Notes: generated by a model from the letters alone, not told the origin. A stretch of DNA of 64,000 bases from Actinopolyspora alba (GCF_900112765.1 NZ_FOMZ01000004.1:173446-237445), one strand, 5' to 3'. Shown: positions 27,903-37,667, counted from the first letter of the stretch. Program-made: numbers and translations.

Positions 27903-28772
27903 TCAGTAACGGTACGCCTTGGTCTTGCCGGTCTTGGAGTTCCAGACGATGTAGCCGTGCTGGAAATCGCTACGCCGCCCGTTTTTGACGCCGTACTCGT
28001 TGGACTTGGGAAAACCCAGCCACGATTTCTCGGCGCCGAGCTTCAGCCAATGGGCGCGGATCGCACCCTGCACCGAGTGAGTACCGGTCTTCTCGCTCCA
28101 GTAGACGGAGGCCCCGTGACGGTCCGCGCCGCGGAAATGCGTGTAAACCCCCTTGCCACCGGGAGTGTCCGTGGTGGTGGAGGTCGGGTAGTTCAGAAAA
28201 CCGCGTTCGTAGCCGTGCTTGGCCCAGAATTGCCTCGGCGGCCCCCAGATTCCCTGTGCGCCGGTCTTCGGGGTCCAGTAGATCGAGGCGATCCCGATCG
28301 CCTTGGTTCCCGTGAAGTGGTTGTAGCGCCCCTTGCCGTCCGGAGTCTTCAGCTCGTCGGTGGTGGGGACACCGTAGGTTTCGTGCGTGCCCACCTCGGT
28401 GTAGCGGTCCGCGATGGCACCGTGCACTTCGTGCGTGCCGGTGTCGTCGGTGTGGTACATCCAGCCGTTCTGGAACTGCTGGTAGGAGATCCCGTCCTTG
28501 TGGTACTCGGTGTCCACGGGGTGACCGAGCAGCTTACGCAGCTTCGGATCGTTCCAGTACCGGTGTTCGATGGGGGTGAATTCGGCGGACGATGCCTCCT
28601 GGGGCCGTTCCTCCGCCTGGGGCTGCTGTTCGGCCTGGGTCTGTTGTTCCGCGCGGGGAGTGTCCACGTCACCGCTCGCGGTGCCGGACAGCCCCAGCGA
28701 CAGCGTGGCCGCGAGCATGGTGGCCGCACCGGCCACCGCTCTACGCAAGATCGAACCGTTTCCGGAAAACAC
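27903..28772 (-). CDS. Secreted LGFP-repeat protein, four repeats
   Basis: A 289-residue exported protein with a signal peptide (residues 1-33, ending GTASG), a Gln/Glu-rich linker and four LGFP-type repeats of about 50 residues: LLGHPVDTEYHKDG, TYGVPTTDELKTPDG, FLNYPTSTTTDTPGG and WLGFPKSNEYGVKNG. In corynebacteria LGFP repeats occur at the C-terminus of wall-associated mycolyltransferases and are thought to anchor proteins to the wall. GTG 28772 has AGGAG at 6 nt. It is 207 bp downstream of a larger LGFP gene. Confidence 0.88.
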   Translation of the reverse strand: MFSGNGSILRRAVAGAATMLAATLSLGLSGTASGDVDTPRAEQQTQAEQQPQAEERPQEASSAEFTPIEHRYWNDPKLRKLLGHPVDTEYHKDGISYQQFQNGWMYHTDDTGTHEVHGAIADRYTEVGTHETYGVPTTDELKTPDGKGRYNHFTGTKAIGIASIYWTPKTGAQGIWGPPRQFWAKHGYERGFLNYPTSTTTDTPGGKGVYTHFRGADRHGASVYWSEKTGTHSVQGAIRAHWLKLGAEKSWLGFPKSNEYGVKNGRRSDFQHGYIVWNSKTGKTKAYRY

Positions 28773-28897
28773 GGGATGCTCCTGTTCAGCTCGGCGAACT
28801 CCGAACGATGCCCAGCTTGGGAGCGGGTGGGCCGGAGCTGTGGCACGGACACGCCCGATCACGCGGCCAATCCCGGTATTTCACCTGTTCGAGATAA

Positions 28898-28934
28898 CGA
28901 GGGGCCTTCCGGAGTGGATCCGGAAGGCCCCTCG
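28898..28934 (-). terminator. Strong hairpin between the two LGFP genes
   Basis: CGAGGGGCCTTCCGG and CCGGAAGGCCCCTCG pair perfectly over 15 bp with a 7 nt loop. It lies just after the 8-repeat LGFP gene, so the two LGFP genes are probably separate transcripts. Confidence 0.75.
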
Positions 28935-28979
28935 GGGATGTCACACCGTCAAAGGTGGTTTATCCGTGTGAGACCGTGA

Positions 28980-30725
28980 TCAGTCCAACGGCCGAGCGAC
29001 GATCTCGCCGGTGTTCGGGTTGTAGACGATCTCACCGCCCTGGAACCGCACCCTGCGGTTGCCATCGGAAGTGGGCTCCTCGTCGCTGACGGGAAAGCCG
29101 AGGAAGGAACGCTCCCAGTCCAGCTGCTGCCACTTGTCGCGGATGCCGCCGTAGATCGCGTGCGCCTCGGAGGCACCCTTGACGTAGTAGATCGAGCTGT
29201 CGCCCGCGCCGCTGAAGTGGTTGTAGACGGCCTCCCCGTTCGGCGTGGTGCGCTGGTCGGTGGTCGGGTACCCCAGGAAGCTGCCCGGTCCACCGTACTC
29301 GGGGCTCAGGTACTTCTCGGCGATCTTGCCGCGTACCGTGTGCGCCTTGGTGGGCTGGGTCCAGGTGATCACAGCCGGGTGGTTTTCCTCGATGGTGCCG
29401 GTGAAGATGTTGAACCTGCCGCCCTCGTCACCGAAACCGGGAAGCTCGTCGCTGAGCGGATAACCCATCGGGCCGCCGATCCCGCCGGTCGCGAGCCACT
29501 TGTCGTGGATGGCCCCGTAGACCGCGAACGCCTCCTGGCCGCCCTCGAACCAGTAGACGCCCGCGCCGCCGCCGTCGCCACCGGCGAACTCGTTGTAGCG
29601 TCCCTGGTCGTCCGAGGTGTTCTGCTCGTCCGAAGTGGGGTAGCCGAGCACGCCGGTAGCACCGCCGAGGGCTTGCCACTTGGCGTAGATACCGCCGTAG
29701 ACCGCGAACGCCTCGTCGGAGCCGGGAGCCAGGTAGACGGCGCCGCCACCGGAGCCGTCGAACTCGTTGTAGCTGCCCTGCCCGTCCGCGACGGTCGACT
29801 CATCGGTGGTGGGGTATCCCAGCGAGCCCTTTTCGGCCCCCAGCGCCCGCCATTTCCGCAGGATCGGGCCCCGAACCACGTGAGCACCGGTTTCGGCGGT
29901 CCAGTAGATCGCCGCGTTGTTGGCGAAGTCGTTGTACTGGCCCCGACCGTCCTCGGTGGCCGTCCGGTCGGTCACGGCGTAGCCCAGCGGCCCGTTGCCG
30001 CCACCCGTCGAGCGCCACTTCCGCAGTACCGGCCCGCCGAGCACGTGAGCCGTGCCGCCCTCAGGCGCGTAGATCGCGCTCGTGCCGTCGGAGCCGACGA
30101 ACTCGCCGTAGGGGGTTCCGGCCTCGTCGGTCTTCCTGCCGGTGGCGGGCACGCCCAGTGCCTCGTGTCCGCCCGCCTGCACGAAGGCTTCGAGCACGGC
30201 ACCCGAGACGGAGTGCACGCCCTGGTCGGCCGACCAGTAGATCCGGGCGTTGGCGTACTCCTGGTAGCGAATCGAGTCGCTGACGACCTGCTCTTCACCG
30301 ACCGGCTCGCCCAGCCGCTCCCGCTCGGCGGCACCGAGGTTCTGGTAGTACTCGTCGATCTCGCCGGCTCCCGGGGACTCGTCGGCCTGGTCGCCGCTGT
30401 TCCCGGAATCCTCACCTGAGCTGTCGTTCGATCCGTCACCGGAGGCGTCCGAACCGGAATCACCGGTGGAGCCCTCGTTCGCTCCGGAAGTCCCGTCGGA
30501 AGCGGTGTCCCCGGAATCCGAAGCGTCCGTAGTTTCACCGGACCCGTTGGCCGAGTCGCTCTGGCCGGAGCCTTCCGCGGGCTCGGTTGTCGGCTGGGCC
30601 GACTGAGTGGTCCGCTCGTTCGGTTCGGGCTGTTCGGCGGTCGCGGCCGCGGCCGGAGCGGCCGTGACCAGAGCAGCGGCAGTGCCCAGTGCGACGGCAC
30701 GTCCCACAAGATTCTTGACCGTCAC
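28980..30725 (-). CDS. Large secreted LGFP-repeat protein, about eight repeats
   Basis: A 581-residue exported protein: signal peptide (residues 1-28, ending AAPAAAA), a Ser/Gly/Asp-rich linker of about 90 residues, then about eight LGFP-type repeats, for example LGVPATGRKTDEAG, LGYPTTDESTVADG, LGYPTSDEQNTSDD, MGYPLSDELPGFGD and LGFPVSDEEPTSDG. No catalytic domain is fused. Likely a wall-binding surface protein, with a possible arabinogalactan ligand (inference from repeat family and neighbourhood). GTG 30725 follows AAAGGGGAAATA; ATG 30752 is an alternative. Confidence 0.88.
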   Translation of the reverse strand: MTVKNLVGRAVALGTAAALVTAAPAAAATAEQPEPNERTTQSAQPTTEPAEGSGQSDSANGSGETTDASDSGDTASDGTSGANEGSTGDSGSDASGDGSNDSSGEDSGNSGDQADESPGAGEIDEYYQNLGAAERERLGEPVGEEQVVSDSIRYQEYANARIYWSADQGVHSVSGAVLEAFVQAGGHEALGVPATGRKTDEAGTPYGEFVGSDGTSAIYAPEGGTAHVLGGPVLRKWRSTGGGNGPLGYAVTDRTATEDGRGQYNDFANNAAIYWTAETGAHVVRGPILRKWRALGAEKGSLGYPTTDESTVADGQGSYNEFDGSGGGAVYLAPGSDEAFAVYGGIYAKWQALGGATGVLGYPTSDEQNTSDDQGRYNEFAGGDGGGAGVYWFEGGQEAFAVYGAIHDKWLATGGIGGPMGYPLSDELPGFGDEGGRFNIFTGTIEENHPAVITWTQPTKAHTVRGKIAEKYLSPEYGGPGSFLGYPTTDQRTTPNGEAVYNHFSGAGDSSIYYVKGASEAHAIYGGIRDKWQQLDWERSFLGFPVSDEEPTSDGNRRVRFQGGEIVYNPNTGEIVARPLD

Positions 30726-31080
30726 TATTTCCCCTTTCAGGTCTCGTTCCATGATCGAACGAAAGGAGAGTGACTGTCGCGTGCTGTTATCGATTCGCAG
30801 CCGAATTTACCCGTGCAACTGTTTTTGTTCGGGGTGTAACACGAGGCTTTCATCGCGCGATGCGCACCGAACACCGAACTATCCGATGACCGTTTTCTCG
30901 TCGGCACGGGAGTGAGTTCCGCTTCGAATCGGTGAGCGGTCGTTCGGGAACCGAGTTCGAAGATGAAAACGCCCGGTGCGCGTTCGACGGGAACACGCGC
31001 CGGGCGAAGTCGGTATGCCGCGTGACGGTTGTGCCGTCCGGACGGAGCAGCCGGAAATCGGGACGTATCGACAGACAGGG
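30726..31080. other. Gene-free region of about 355 bp between dprE2 and the LGFP gene
   Basis: Holds the dprE2 terminator hairpin (30971-31005) and, toward 30.75-30.9 kb, a less GC-rich stretch likely to carry the LGFP promoter. No supported gene and no A, B or C repeats. Confidence 0.5.
30971..31005 (-). terminator. Terminator of the dprE1-dprE2 operon
   Basis: GCCCGGTGCGCGTTC pairs with GAACACGCGCCGGGC (one wobble, one mismatch); on the minus strand GTTTTC follows the stem. Confidence 0.65.
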
Positions 31081-31836
31081 TCAGAACGGGAGCCTGCGGA
31101 ACACCGCGCGCGGCAGATGACGCAGCACGCTCATCACGTAGCGGAACTGCGCCGGTGCCCACACCAGCTCCTTGCCCTTGCGCACCGAGTTCACGATGAT
31201 TTCCGCGACCTGCTCGGGAGTCTGCGCCAGCGGCGCCTCCTTGAGTCCCTCGGTCATCTTCGACTTGACGTGACCGGGGCGCACCACCGTCACCTTGATT
31301 CCGGAGGGGCGCAGCGCCTCGGTCAGGCCGGTGTAGAACCCGTCCATGCCCGCCTTGGACGAGCCGTAGGCGAAGTTGGAGCGACGCACCCGTTCCCCCG
31401 CGACGGAGGAGAGCGCGACGATGTGGCCGTGCCCCTGCTTGCGCAGGTGCTCGGCGAGCAGTACTCCCACCGTCACCGGGGCCACGTAGTTGATCTCGGC
31501 CATCTCCTGCGCCGCCGCCACGTCGGTCCAGAGTTTCTCCTGGTCACCCAGCATGCCGAATGCGACGATGCTGATGTCGATGTCTCCCTCGCCGAAGACC
31601 TTGTCCAGGGTTTCCGCGTGGGTCTCGGGCTTGCGGGCGTCGAACGGGACCGTGGTCACCGTGCTGCCCGTCCCGCGCAGCCGCTCCGCCGCCGCTTCCA
31701 GCCGGTCGGAGGGGCGCGCGGCCAGCACTATCCGAAGTGGACGCTGTCGCGCGTAGCGCTCGGCGGTGGCCAGCGCGATGTCCGAGGTGCCGCCGAGCAG
31801 CAGCAGGGACTGGGGGTTGCCAACCGCATCGATCAC
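31081..31836 (-). CDS. dprE2: Decaprenylphosphoryl-2-keto-ribose reductase DprE2
   Basis: A 251-residue short-chain dehydrogenase that reduces the keto intermediate made by DprE1 to decaprenyl-phosphoryl-arabinose using NAD(P)H. The nucleotide loop [18 protein letters not shown] starts at residue 12; the catalytic Ser and Tyr-x-x-x-Lys lie in [20 protein letters not shown] and the following SKAG. GTG 31836 overlaps the dprE1 stop (GTGA), so the two are coupled. The C-terminus ends with a hydrophobic/basic helix likely to touch the membrane. Confidence 0.95.
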   Translation of the reverse strand: MIDAVGNPQSLLLLGGTSDIALATAERYARQRPLRIVLAARPSDRLEAAAERLRGTGSTVTTVPFDARKPETHAETLDKVFGEGDIDISIVAFGMLGDQEKLWTDVAAAQEMAEINYVAPVTVGVLLAEHLRKQGHGHIVALSSVAGERVRRSNFAYGSSKAGMDGFYTGLTEALRPSGIKVTVVRPGHVKSKMTEGLKEAPLAQTPEQVAEIIVNSVRKGKELVWAPAQFRYVMSVLRHLPRAVFRRLPF

Positions 31837-33197
31837 AGGTTCAGCCTCCTGGCGAGGTCGGAACGGAAGATTCCTTCGGGGTCGACCGCGGCACGCGTCT
31901 TGCGCCACTCGTCGATACGCGGGTACATGCGCTCGATCATCTCGGGAGTGGTGCGGGACTCCTTGGCGAGATAAAGCCTGCCACCGGCCTCCAACACCAT
32001 TTCGTCCAGATCCCGGCACAGCCGATCGAGTCCCGGTGTGACCGGGATGTCCACGGTTAGCGTCCAGCCCTTGTCCGGGAAGGACATCGGTGCCGCGTTT
32101 CCCGGACCGAACGTCTTGAGGACGTTCAGGAACGAGACGTGCCCCGAAGCGCTGATCTTGTCGATCGAGCGGCGGAACATCTGTTCCCGGCCGAACGGGA
32201 CCATGAACTGATACTGCAGAAAACCGTTGGAACCGTACACGCGGTTCCACTCGCCGACCAGGTCGAGCGGGTGGAAGAACTGCGTGATGTTCTGTACCGA
32301 GCCGTACTTCGTAGGTGCTTTGCGGTACCAGACCTCGTTGAAGGCGGTGATGGTGTACTTGTTCACCAACCCGTTCGGAAAGACCGGCGGTGCCGTCATC
32401 AATTGGGGGGCGTCGAATCCGAGCGGATTCTTCCGCAGTTTTTTCGGGAGTTCGTCGAGGGTGGCCGGATTGCCACGGGTGAGCAGTGCGCGTCCCATCC
32501 GGTCGCCTCGCGCCAGCGAGTCGAACCAGGCGACCGAATACACGTAATCGTCGTCGGAACCGTCCGTGAAGTGTTCGAGCAGCTCGTCCAGATTCCGGGT
32601 TCGGATGTTGTCGACCACGAAGTAGGCCGTTTCCACCCGTTTGAGGCGAATGGTGGCTCGGAGGACGATCCCGGTCATCCCCATGCCGCCGACCGTGGCC
32701 CAGAACAGCTCGGCCGAATCGGACTCGGGGGTGAGGGTGCGCACCTCGCCGTCCGCCGTCAGCAGGTCCAACGAGATCACGTGGCTGCCGAACGACCCCT
32801 GCGAGTGGTGATTCTTGCCGTGGATGTCCGCCCCGATGGCTCCGCCGACTGTCACCTGTCGGGTGCCGGGGAGTACCGGTAGCCACAGTCCGTGTGGGAG
32901 CAGTCCGCGCATCAATGTGTCCAGGGACACGCCCGCGTCCACGTCGACGAGCGCGTTGTCGACGTCGATCGTGTGGATCCGGTCGAGCGCGGTCATGTCG
33001 ATGACGGTCCCACCGGCGTTCTGCGCCGGGTCGCCGTAACTGCGGCCGAGACCCCTGGCGATCACCCCGCGTGGGCCGGCCTCGCGCACGGCACGGGCGA
33101 TCGTCTCGACATCCGGTGTGCTGATCACCTCGGCCATGGTGGGGGCGGTACGTCCCCAGCCCGTCAGCATCCGTCGCTCGTTGTTAACCGATCCCAC
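31833..33197 (-). CDS. dprE1: Decaprenylphosphoryl-ribose oxidase DprE1
   Basis: A 454-residue FAD oxidase of the VAO type. The FAD domain shows [17 protein letters not shown] (about residues 48-64) and [20 protein letters not shown] (about 118-137); the substrate domain has QYQFMVPFG and [13 protein letters not shown], which holds the catalytic Lys. The residue matching mycobacterial Cys387 in NICVD is Thr381 here (TLTVD, codon 32055-32057). GTG 33197 was chosen; no strong ribosome site. With DprE2 it epimerises the ribose 2-OH to make the arabinose donor. Confidence 0.95.
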   Translation of the reverse strand: MGSVNNERRMLTGWGRTAPTMAEVISTPDVETIARAVREAGPRGVIARGLGRSYGDPAQNAGGTVIDMTALDRIHTIDVDNALVDVDAGVSLDTLMRGLLPHGLWLPVLPGTRQVTVGGAIGADIHGKNHHSQGSFGSHVISLDLLTADGEVRTLTPESDSAELFWATVGGMGMTGIVLRATIRLKRVETAYFVVDNIRTRNLDELLEHFTDGSDDDYVYSVAWFDSLARGDRMGRALLTRGNPATLDELPKKLRKNPLGFDAPQLMTAPPVFPNGLVNKYTITAFNEVWYRKAPTKYGSVQNITQFFHPLDLVGEWNRVYGSNGFLQYQFMVPFGREQMFRRSIDKISASGHVSFLNVLKTFGPGNAAPMSFPDKGWTLTVDIPVTPGLDRLCRDLDEMVLEAGGRLYLAKESRTTPEMIERMYPRIDEWRKTRAAVDPEGIFRSDLARRLNL

Positions 33198-33381
33198 TGT
33201 GACGAGTCTAGCTGCGTACCGTGGCACGGCAGCGCCGGGTGAAACCCGGCCCTGCCCCGCTTGACCGGTCGAGTGGCTACACTTGCCGTTGAGTCAGGGG
33301 CGGCGGGTGACGCGTGGGCGGATTGATTGCCGCTCGGCCCGGTTCCCGCTTAAGTGTCGTCGTGACAGCCGAGGTGAACGA

Positions 33382-33831
33382 GTGGCCGTGGCCGAAAGCA
33401 CCGCCGAACCTGATGCCAAGAAGCTGGGGATAGTCGAGCAGCTCATCCGTTTCGGGCTCATCGGAGTCGTCTGTGCGCTGCTGGACTACGGCTCGTACAT
33501 GACGCTGCTCGCGCTGGACCTGCCGAACTGGGCGGCCCGAACCCTGGCGTTCGTGCTGGGGACCAGCGCCTCCTACGTGGCGAACCGAAGACTCACCTTC
33601 GCCGGTGCCAACACCGGCAACACCAAGGCGAAGGCCGGGGGCTTCGTACTGGTCTACGTGGTGACCTTCCTGGTCAACATCGGCACCAACCAGATGTTGT
33701 TCCTGCTGCTGCCCGAGTTCGGCTTCCACTACGGGGCGCAGCTCAAGTGGACCGTGTGCTGGTTGGCGGGTCAGGGACTGGGGACCGCGATCAATTTCGT
33801 GCTGTTGCGCTGGGTCGTCTTCCGCGAGTGA
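33382..33831 (+). CDS. GtrA-family membrane protein
   Basis: A 149-residue protein with four transmembrane helices: QLIRFGLIGVVCALLDYGSY, WAARTLAFVLGTSASYVANRR, GGFVLVYVVTFLVNIGTN and CWLAGQGLGTAINFVLLRWVVF, the GtrA pattern. In mycobacteria the GtrA protein next to dprE1 takes part in arabinogalactan assembly, first proposed as a DPA flippase and later as a partner of an arabinosyltransferase. GTG 33382 follows GAGGTGA. It is divergent from dprE1 over 184 bp. Confidence 0.87.
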   Translation: MAVAESTAEPDAKKLGIVEQLIRFGLIGVVCALLDYGSYMTLLALDLPNWAARTLAFVLGTSASYVANRRLTFAGANTGNTKAKAGGFVLVYVVTFLVNIGTNQMLFLLLPEFGFHYGAQLKWTVCWLAGQGLGTAINFVLLRWVVFRE

Positions 33832-33860
33832 CCCGCACCCCGACCCGCGGGCCCGGCGTA

Positions 33861-34000
33861 AATTTCCCACGAAATCGCCGCGCCGCAGGGCGAGGGCCCC
33901 GGCGCGAAAGGTGGCTCGGTCCTGGTGGGCGTCGATTTCTCGCGAAATCGCCGCGCCGATGTGGCGGTGCCCCGAGGCGCCGTCGATTTCTCGCGAAAAC
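33861..34000. repeat. C-family palindromes, copies 10 to 12
   Basis: AATTTCCCACGAAATC (33861-33876), GATTTCTCGCGAAATC (33934-33949) and GATTTCTCGCGAAAAC (33985-34000). The last two are in reverse orientation to the 5.3 kb copies. They fill the 256 bp convergent junction of gtrA and emb; nothing else is seen there. Confidence 0.75.
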
Positions 34001-34087
34001 GCCGCGCCGCTACGACGCAGAGCCGAGCTCCCACCGCTCCCGCGGGCCGCACTCCGACCACCCCGGCAGCCGTCACGGCTCTGACCG

Positions 34088-37000
34088 TCACTGGCTTCCG
34101 CGCCGGTTGGCGGAACCGTCGACGTGCCCGATCTCGTCGCCGTCGAACTCCTCCTCCGCGGAGGTGTCGTTGCGGTCGTCCGAACTGGGGACGTCACCGG
34201 GCAGCTGCACCGGTCTGCTCATCGGCCCCGGGCTCCAGGTGCCCCAGTGGGTCTCCTCCTCGATGTTCATGGCCGTCTGGGCGGGTAACGCCGCCGGGCG
34301 GTACTGGTCCACCGCGTAGAGCGTTCCCCAGTCCCGGTGGATGTTGCCGCGCAGGTAGGTCGGCATCTCGCGCATGCTGCTGGTGACGTTGAGCCAGCCG
34401 AACGGTCCCGCCGCGTCGGGGGAGGACCAGGCCTGGCCGACCGAACGCAGGTTGCCACCGGCGCTGATCCGGAAGCGCGGTACTTCCGCGATCCCGTGGC
34501 TGATGTCCGGCAGGTTCAGACACGGGTGCTGGAAGGCGGCCGTCCATTCCACGAACGCGGGTGCGTCGCCGATGAAGTCGGTCATGTTCGTCAGCCGGGG
34601 CGCTCTGGGGGCGCTGAAGGCGAGCCAGCCGTCCTCGCCGAGGGACTGGTCGACCGCCACCACGCGGGCCTGCTCCGCTCCCTCGGCCCTGCCGTTCACG
34701 CTGATCCGAGCGTCCCGCCACTCGGTTTTGGGAGCTGTCACCACGCGACGGCGGTCCATCACCTCGAAGCCGTCCTCGGTCCGCTTGCCGAACTCCACGT
34801 AGACCTTGTTCGCACCGTTCACCTTGCCCGCCAGCGTGATCACCACCGGCACGTTGCCCTTGCGGGCACGTTCCGGCAGGTCGTACCACTGGGTGCGCAG
34901 TTCGCCGGTCACGATGCCCCGGAAGTCGTAACTGCCCCAGACCGGCGCTTCGTCGCTGCCCAGGTCGTAGGGCGGGGTCCAGTCCTTGCCCTGGGCTTCG
35001 CCGTTGTCGGGAGGCAGACCGCCGCGTCGGAAACCGCGCATCTTGGCCCCCAGGTACTCCTTCGGCGACTCCTCGGACTCCAGCCGGGCGGGGACCTCGG
35101 CTTCCGGTACCGGATCGTCGGGTTGTCTCTCGGAGACCCGCAGCATTCCCTTGACGGGCTCCTTCTCCACGTACACGTAGTCCGACAGCCCGCAGCTGCT
35201 GCCCATCAGCTGTTTGACCGAGTCCTTGCCGAGGCTGTAGCTGTTCCACTGGCTCTGGATCGCCTTGCCGAAGGTGACCAGTTCCCCGATGACGAGCAGT
35301 GCGCAGACCACCGAGAGCGGAGCGGTGCCCAGCCGCAGCGCGCGGCTGCGCCCCTCCACGCCAGTGCGGCCGTTGCGGTCGAGCTTCGGTGGGTCGACCA
35401 CGTGCGGGCGGTGCTCGTCGATCCGCAAGTGCTCGATGACCGCGACGATCAGCGCGATCCCCGCGATGACCAGCAGCACGGTGCTGGCGCTGTAGCCGAG
35501 GACGGAGGGCTGCTTGCTGTGCCAGGGGATTCCCCAGCCCGAGACGTACCACCAGGCGTTGGGTCCGGTGGCAGCCAGCGCGCAGATCGCCATCAGTCCC
35601 GCGAAGAACGCGGCGCGGTTGCGTCGTGAACGCAGCACCGTGCCGCTGGTCGCCAGCGCGGTCAGTGCCGCGAGGGCGCCGCCGACCGAGGCGAAGATGC
35701 CGAAGTGGTGCGTCCACTTGGTGGGCGTGAGCACCAGCACGAAGAACGTCAGCGCCGTCATCCCCAGCAGCCTGCGACTCGGGCCGAGTGCCGCGCCCCG
35801 GATACGGCCGCGTCGCAGCAGCACCACGGCGCACATGACCAGGCACAGGATCACCAGCAGCACCGGGAACCGCCGGGTCATCGATCCGTCGGGGATCTGG
35901 CTGAACAGCAGCGAGTAGCGGCTCACCTCCTGGTACCAGCTCAGGCTCGGGCCGAGTTCGCCGCGCAGCTGGGTCGACTCGATCACCGACTGCCAGGTCT
36001 GGTCCCAGTAGACGATGTTGAGTATCGCGAAGCCGCACGCCGATATCGGGGCGAGTATCGGCAGCCAGCCGAACTCCCGGATCCGTTGGCTGACGATCCG
36101 GAACAACGGTTTGAACGCGACCACGAAGGGCAGCACGGCCATCAGACCGTGCGGATTGGCCCCCAGCGCCAGCGCTGCCCCGAACAGGCCGACAGCCGCG
36201 GGCAGCAGGCGCTTCGTGGCCACCGCTCGTTCCACACCGGCCAGCGCGAGCAGCGAGAACAGCACGACCACCGGCTCGGGACGGAGGCCGTTGTTGTAGG
36301 GCATCCAGAACGCCAGGAAAACGGCGGCGGCGGCCCAGCCCGCCGCGTGACTGCGGCGAACCTGCTGCCCGAGCCTCGGAAGCAGTTCCCGACTGATCAG
36401 CAGCCAGCTCGCGATGCCCATCAGCAGGGCGGGCAGCCGCATCCAAGGAGTGGAGGCCGAGATCCGAACCCACTGCGAGTAGAGCTCGTAGAACCAGCCG
36501 AACGGGGATTCCGGAGCGCCGAACCAGCGGTAGTAGTTGCTGATGTAGCCCGCGCTGTCCCGGGAGCGTGCTATCGAGAGGATGTAGCCGTCATCGGAGG
36601 TCATGGCACCGATCAGCCACCAGACGATCAGTGCCGCGAGCACCGACGCGTCCCGCCACGTGGGTTTCCACCACCCGGTCGGGACCAGTTTGGGAGCGCG
36701 TCGTCCGGCGTGGCGGTCGAGCCTGCGGATCACGATCACGCAGCCGATGAAGCAGAGCACCGCCAACCCGATGACGACGAACTTGAACACCGTCGCGCTG
36801 GTGGACCACCGGGTGTCGACCTGTGCCCGGAACGAGACCTCCTCGACCGGGTCCCGCCGTTCGTCGAGATCGGAGTAGATGCCGGTCAGCTGCGGGCGCC
36901 GGTCCTCGCCCGTAACGTTCGCCAGTGGTTTGTCGCCCACACTGGCGACCGTCCGCGAGCCGTCGGAGCGCACCGAGATCGTGCAGTTCCCGTCCGGGAT

Positions 37001-37447
37001 GGTGGCGTTGCCGAGTCGGCTCCCGCGGGAGAGCAGCGTCAGCTTGCCGTCCTCGACGCGTAACACCATGCCGGTGAGATCGCCGTACTCGGAGGAGGGC
37101 GGATTCGTGCTCAGCACGTTGGCCGAGTCCGAGGTTCTGGAGTCCAGGCTGCGGGCGGTCGCGCACGGCGCGGTGAACTCCAGGTCCACCGGCGAGTAGC
37201 TGACCAGCGGGGCGGACACCGGGTCGGTCCCCTCGGCCGTGGGCCAGCTGAGGTTGGTGATCTCGTGCTTGACGGGCAGGAACGGCACCGACAGCGAGAG
37301 GATCGTCCCCACTATTCCGAGTACCGCCGCGATCACCCGAAGACGTCTGCGGGAATCGGTGTTGTTCGCGGCATCGCGGCCTCCGGTGTCACCGGAGTCG
37401 TTTCCCCGATTGGGCCGCTCGTCCTCTTTCCGCCCGACGCTAAGCAC
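34088..37447 (-). CDS. emb: Arabinosyltransferase of the Emb family
   Basis: A 1119-residue GT53 membrane enzyme that extends arabinan from decaprenyl-phosphoryl-arabinose outside the membrane. A first helix (about residues 38-57) is followed by an extracellular jellyroll, a helix near 221-241, then a multi-helix region opening with SDDGYILSIARSRDSAGYIS (catalytic Asp285), NNGLRPEPVVV and TPTKWTHHFG; a C-terminal carbohydrate-binding domain of about 400 residues ends the protein. The residue matching mycobacterial EmbB Met306 is Ile292. It is the only Emb gene here. GTG 37447 looks leaderless. Confidence 0.95.
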   Translation of the reverse strand: MLSVGRKEDERPNRGNDSGDTGGRDAANNTDSRRRLRVIAAVLGIVGTILSLSVPFLPVKHEITNLSWPTAEGTDPVSAPLVSYSPVDLEFTAPCATARSLDSRTSDSANVLSTNPPSSEYGDLTGMVLRVEDGKLTLLSRGSRLGNATIPDGNCTISVRSDGSRTVASVGDKPLANVTGEDRRPQLTGIYSDLDERRDPVEEVSFRAQVDTRWSTSATVFKFVVIGLAVLCFIGCVIVIRRLDRHAGRRAPKLVPTGWWKPTWRDASVLAALIVWWLIGAMTSDDGYILSIARSRDSAGYISNYYRWFGAPESPFGWFYELYSQWVRISASTPWMRLPALLMGIASWLLISRELLPRLGQQVRRSHAAGWAAAAVFLAFWMPYNNGLRPEPVVVLFSLLALAGVERAVATKRLLPAAVGLFGAALALGANPHGLMAVLPFVVAFKPLFRIVSQRIREFGWLPILAPISACGFAILNIVYWDQTWQSVIESTQLRGELGPSLSWYQEVSRYSLLFSQIPDGSMTRRFPVLLVILCLVMCAVVLLRRGRIRGAALGPSRRLLGMTALTFFVLVLTPTKWTHHFGIFASVGGALAALTALATSGTVLRSRRNRAAFFAGLMAICALAATGPNAWWYVSGWGIPWHSKQPSVLGYSASTVLLVIAGIALIVAVIEHLRIDEHRPHVVDPPKLDRNGRTGVEGRSRALRLGTAPLSVVCALLVIGELVTFGKAIQSQWNSYSLGKDSVKQLMGSSCGLSDYVYVEKEPVKGMLRVSERQPDDPVPEAEVPARLESEESPKEYLGAKMRGFRRGGLPPDNGEAQGKDWTPPYDLGSDEAPVWGSYDFRGIVTGELRTQWYDLPERARKGNVPVVITLAGKVNGANKVYVEFGKRTEDGFEVMDRRRVVTAPKTEWRDARISVNGRAEGAEQARVVAVDQSLGEDGWLAFSAPRAPRLTNMTDFIGDAPAFVEWTAAFQHPCLNLPDISHGIAEVPRFRISAGGNLRSVGQAWSSPDAAGPFGWLNVTSSMREMPTYLRGNIHRDWGTLYAVDQYRPAALPAQTAMNIEEETHWGTWSPGPMSRPVQLPGDVPSSDDRNDTSAEEEFDGDEIGHVDGSANRRGSQ

Positions 37448-37454
37448 GAGTTGG

Positions 37455-37460
37455 AGAATA
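37455..37460 (-). promoter_or_regulatory. Candidate -10 hexamer for leaderless emb
   Basis: TATTCT on the minus strand ends 7 nt before the GTG start of emb; no Shine-Dalgarno is seen. Confidence 0.5.
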
Positions 37461-37667
37461 GTAGGTGTTCAGGCGGCGCTGTTTCGCGGTATCACCGGCA
37501 TGTGCCGCCTGACACGTCGCACCGATTCTCCCCGAGTTGGTTTTCGCCGTTTTGTCCAACGTCCGGCGACGCGGCGTCGAACCGGCGGCACGCCGATTTC
37601 CGGTCCGGCCGCGTGGCGGTCGGACCGGTCCGGCGTGCCGGGTGAGCCTGCCGTGGACTGCCCCGGT

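Noticed and set aside
33860-34000. Repeated DFARN / AISREI peptides in many frames of the repeat regions
   Set aside because: They are translations of the C palindrome and appear in different frames and both strands.
35705-37063. A long plus-strand open frame inside emb
   Set aside because: It is antisense to the well-conserved Emb protein and has a low-complexity Gln/Arg/His composition.
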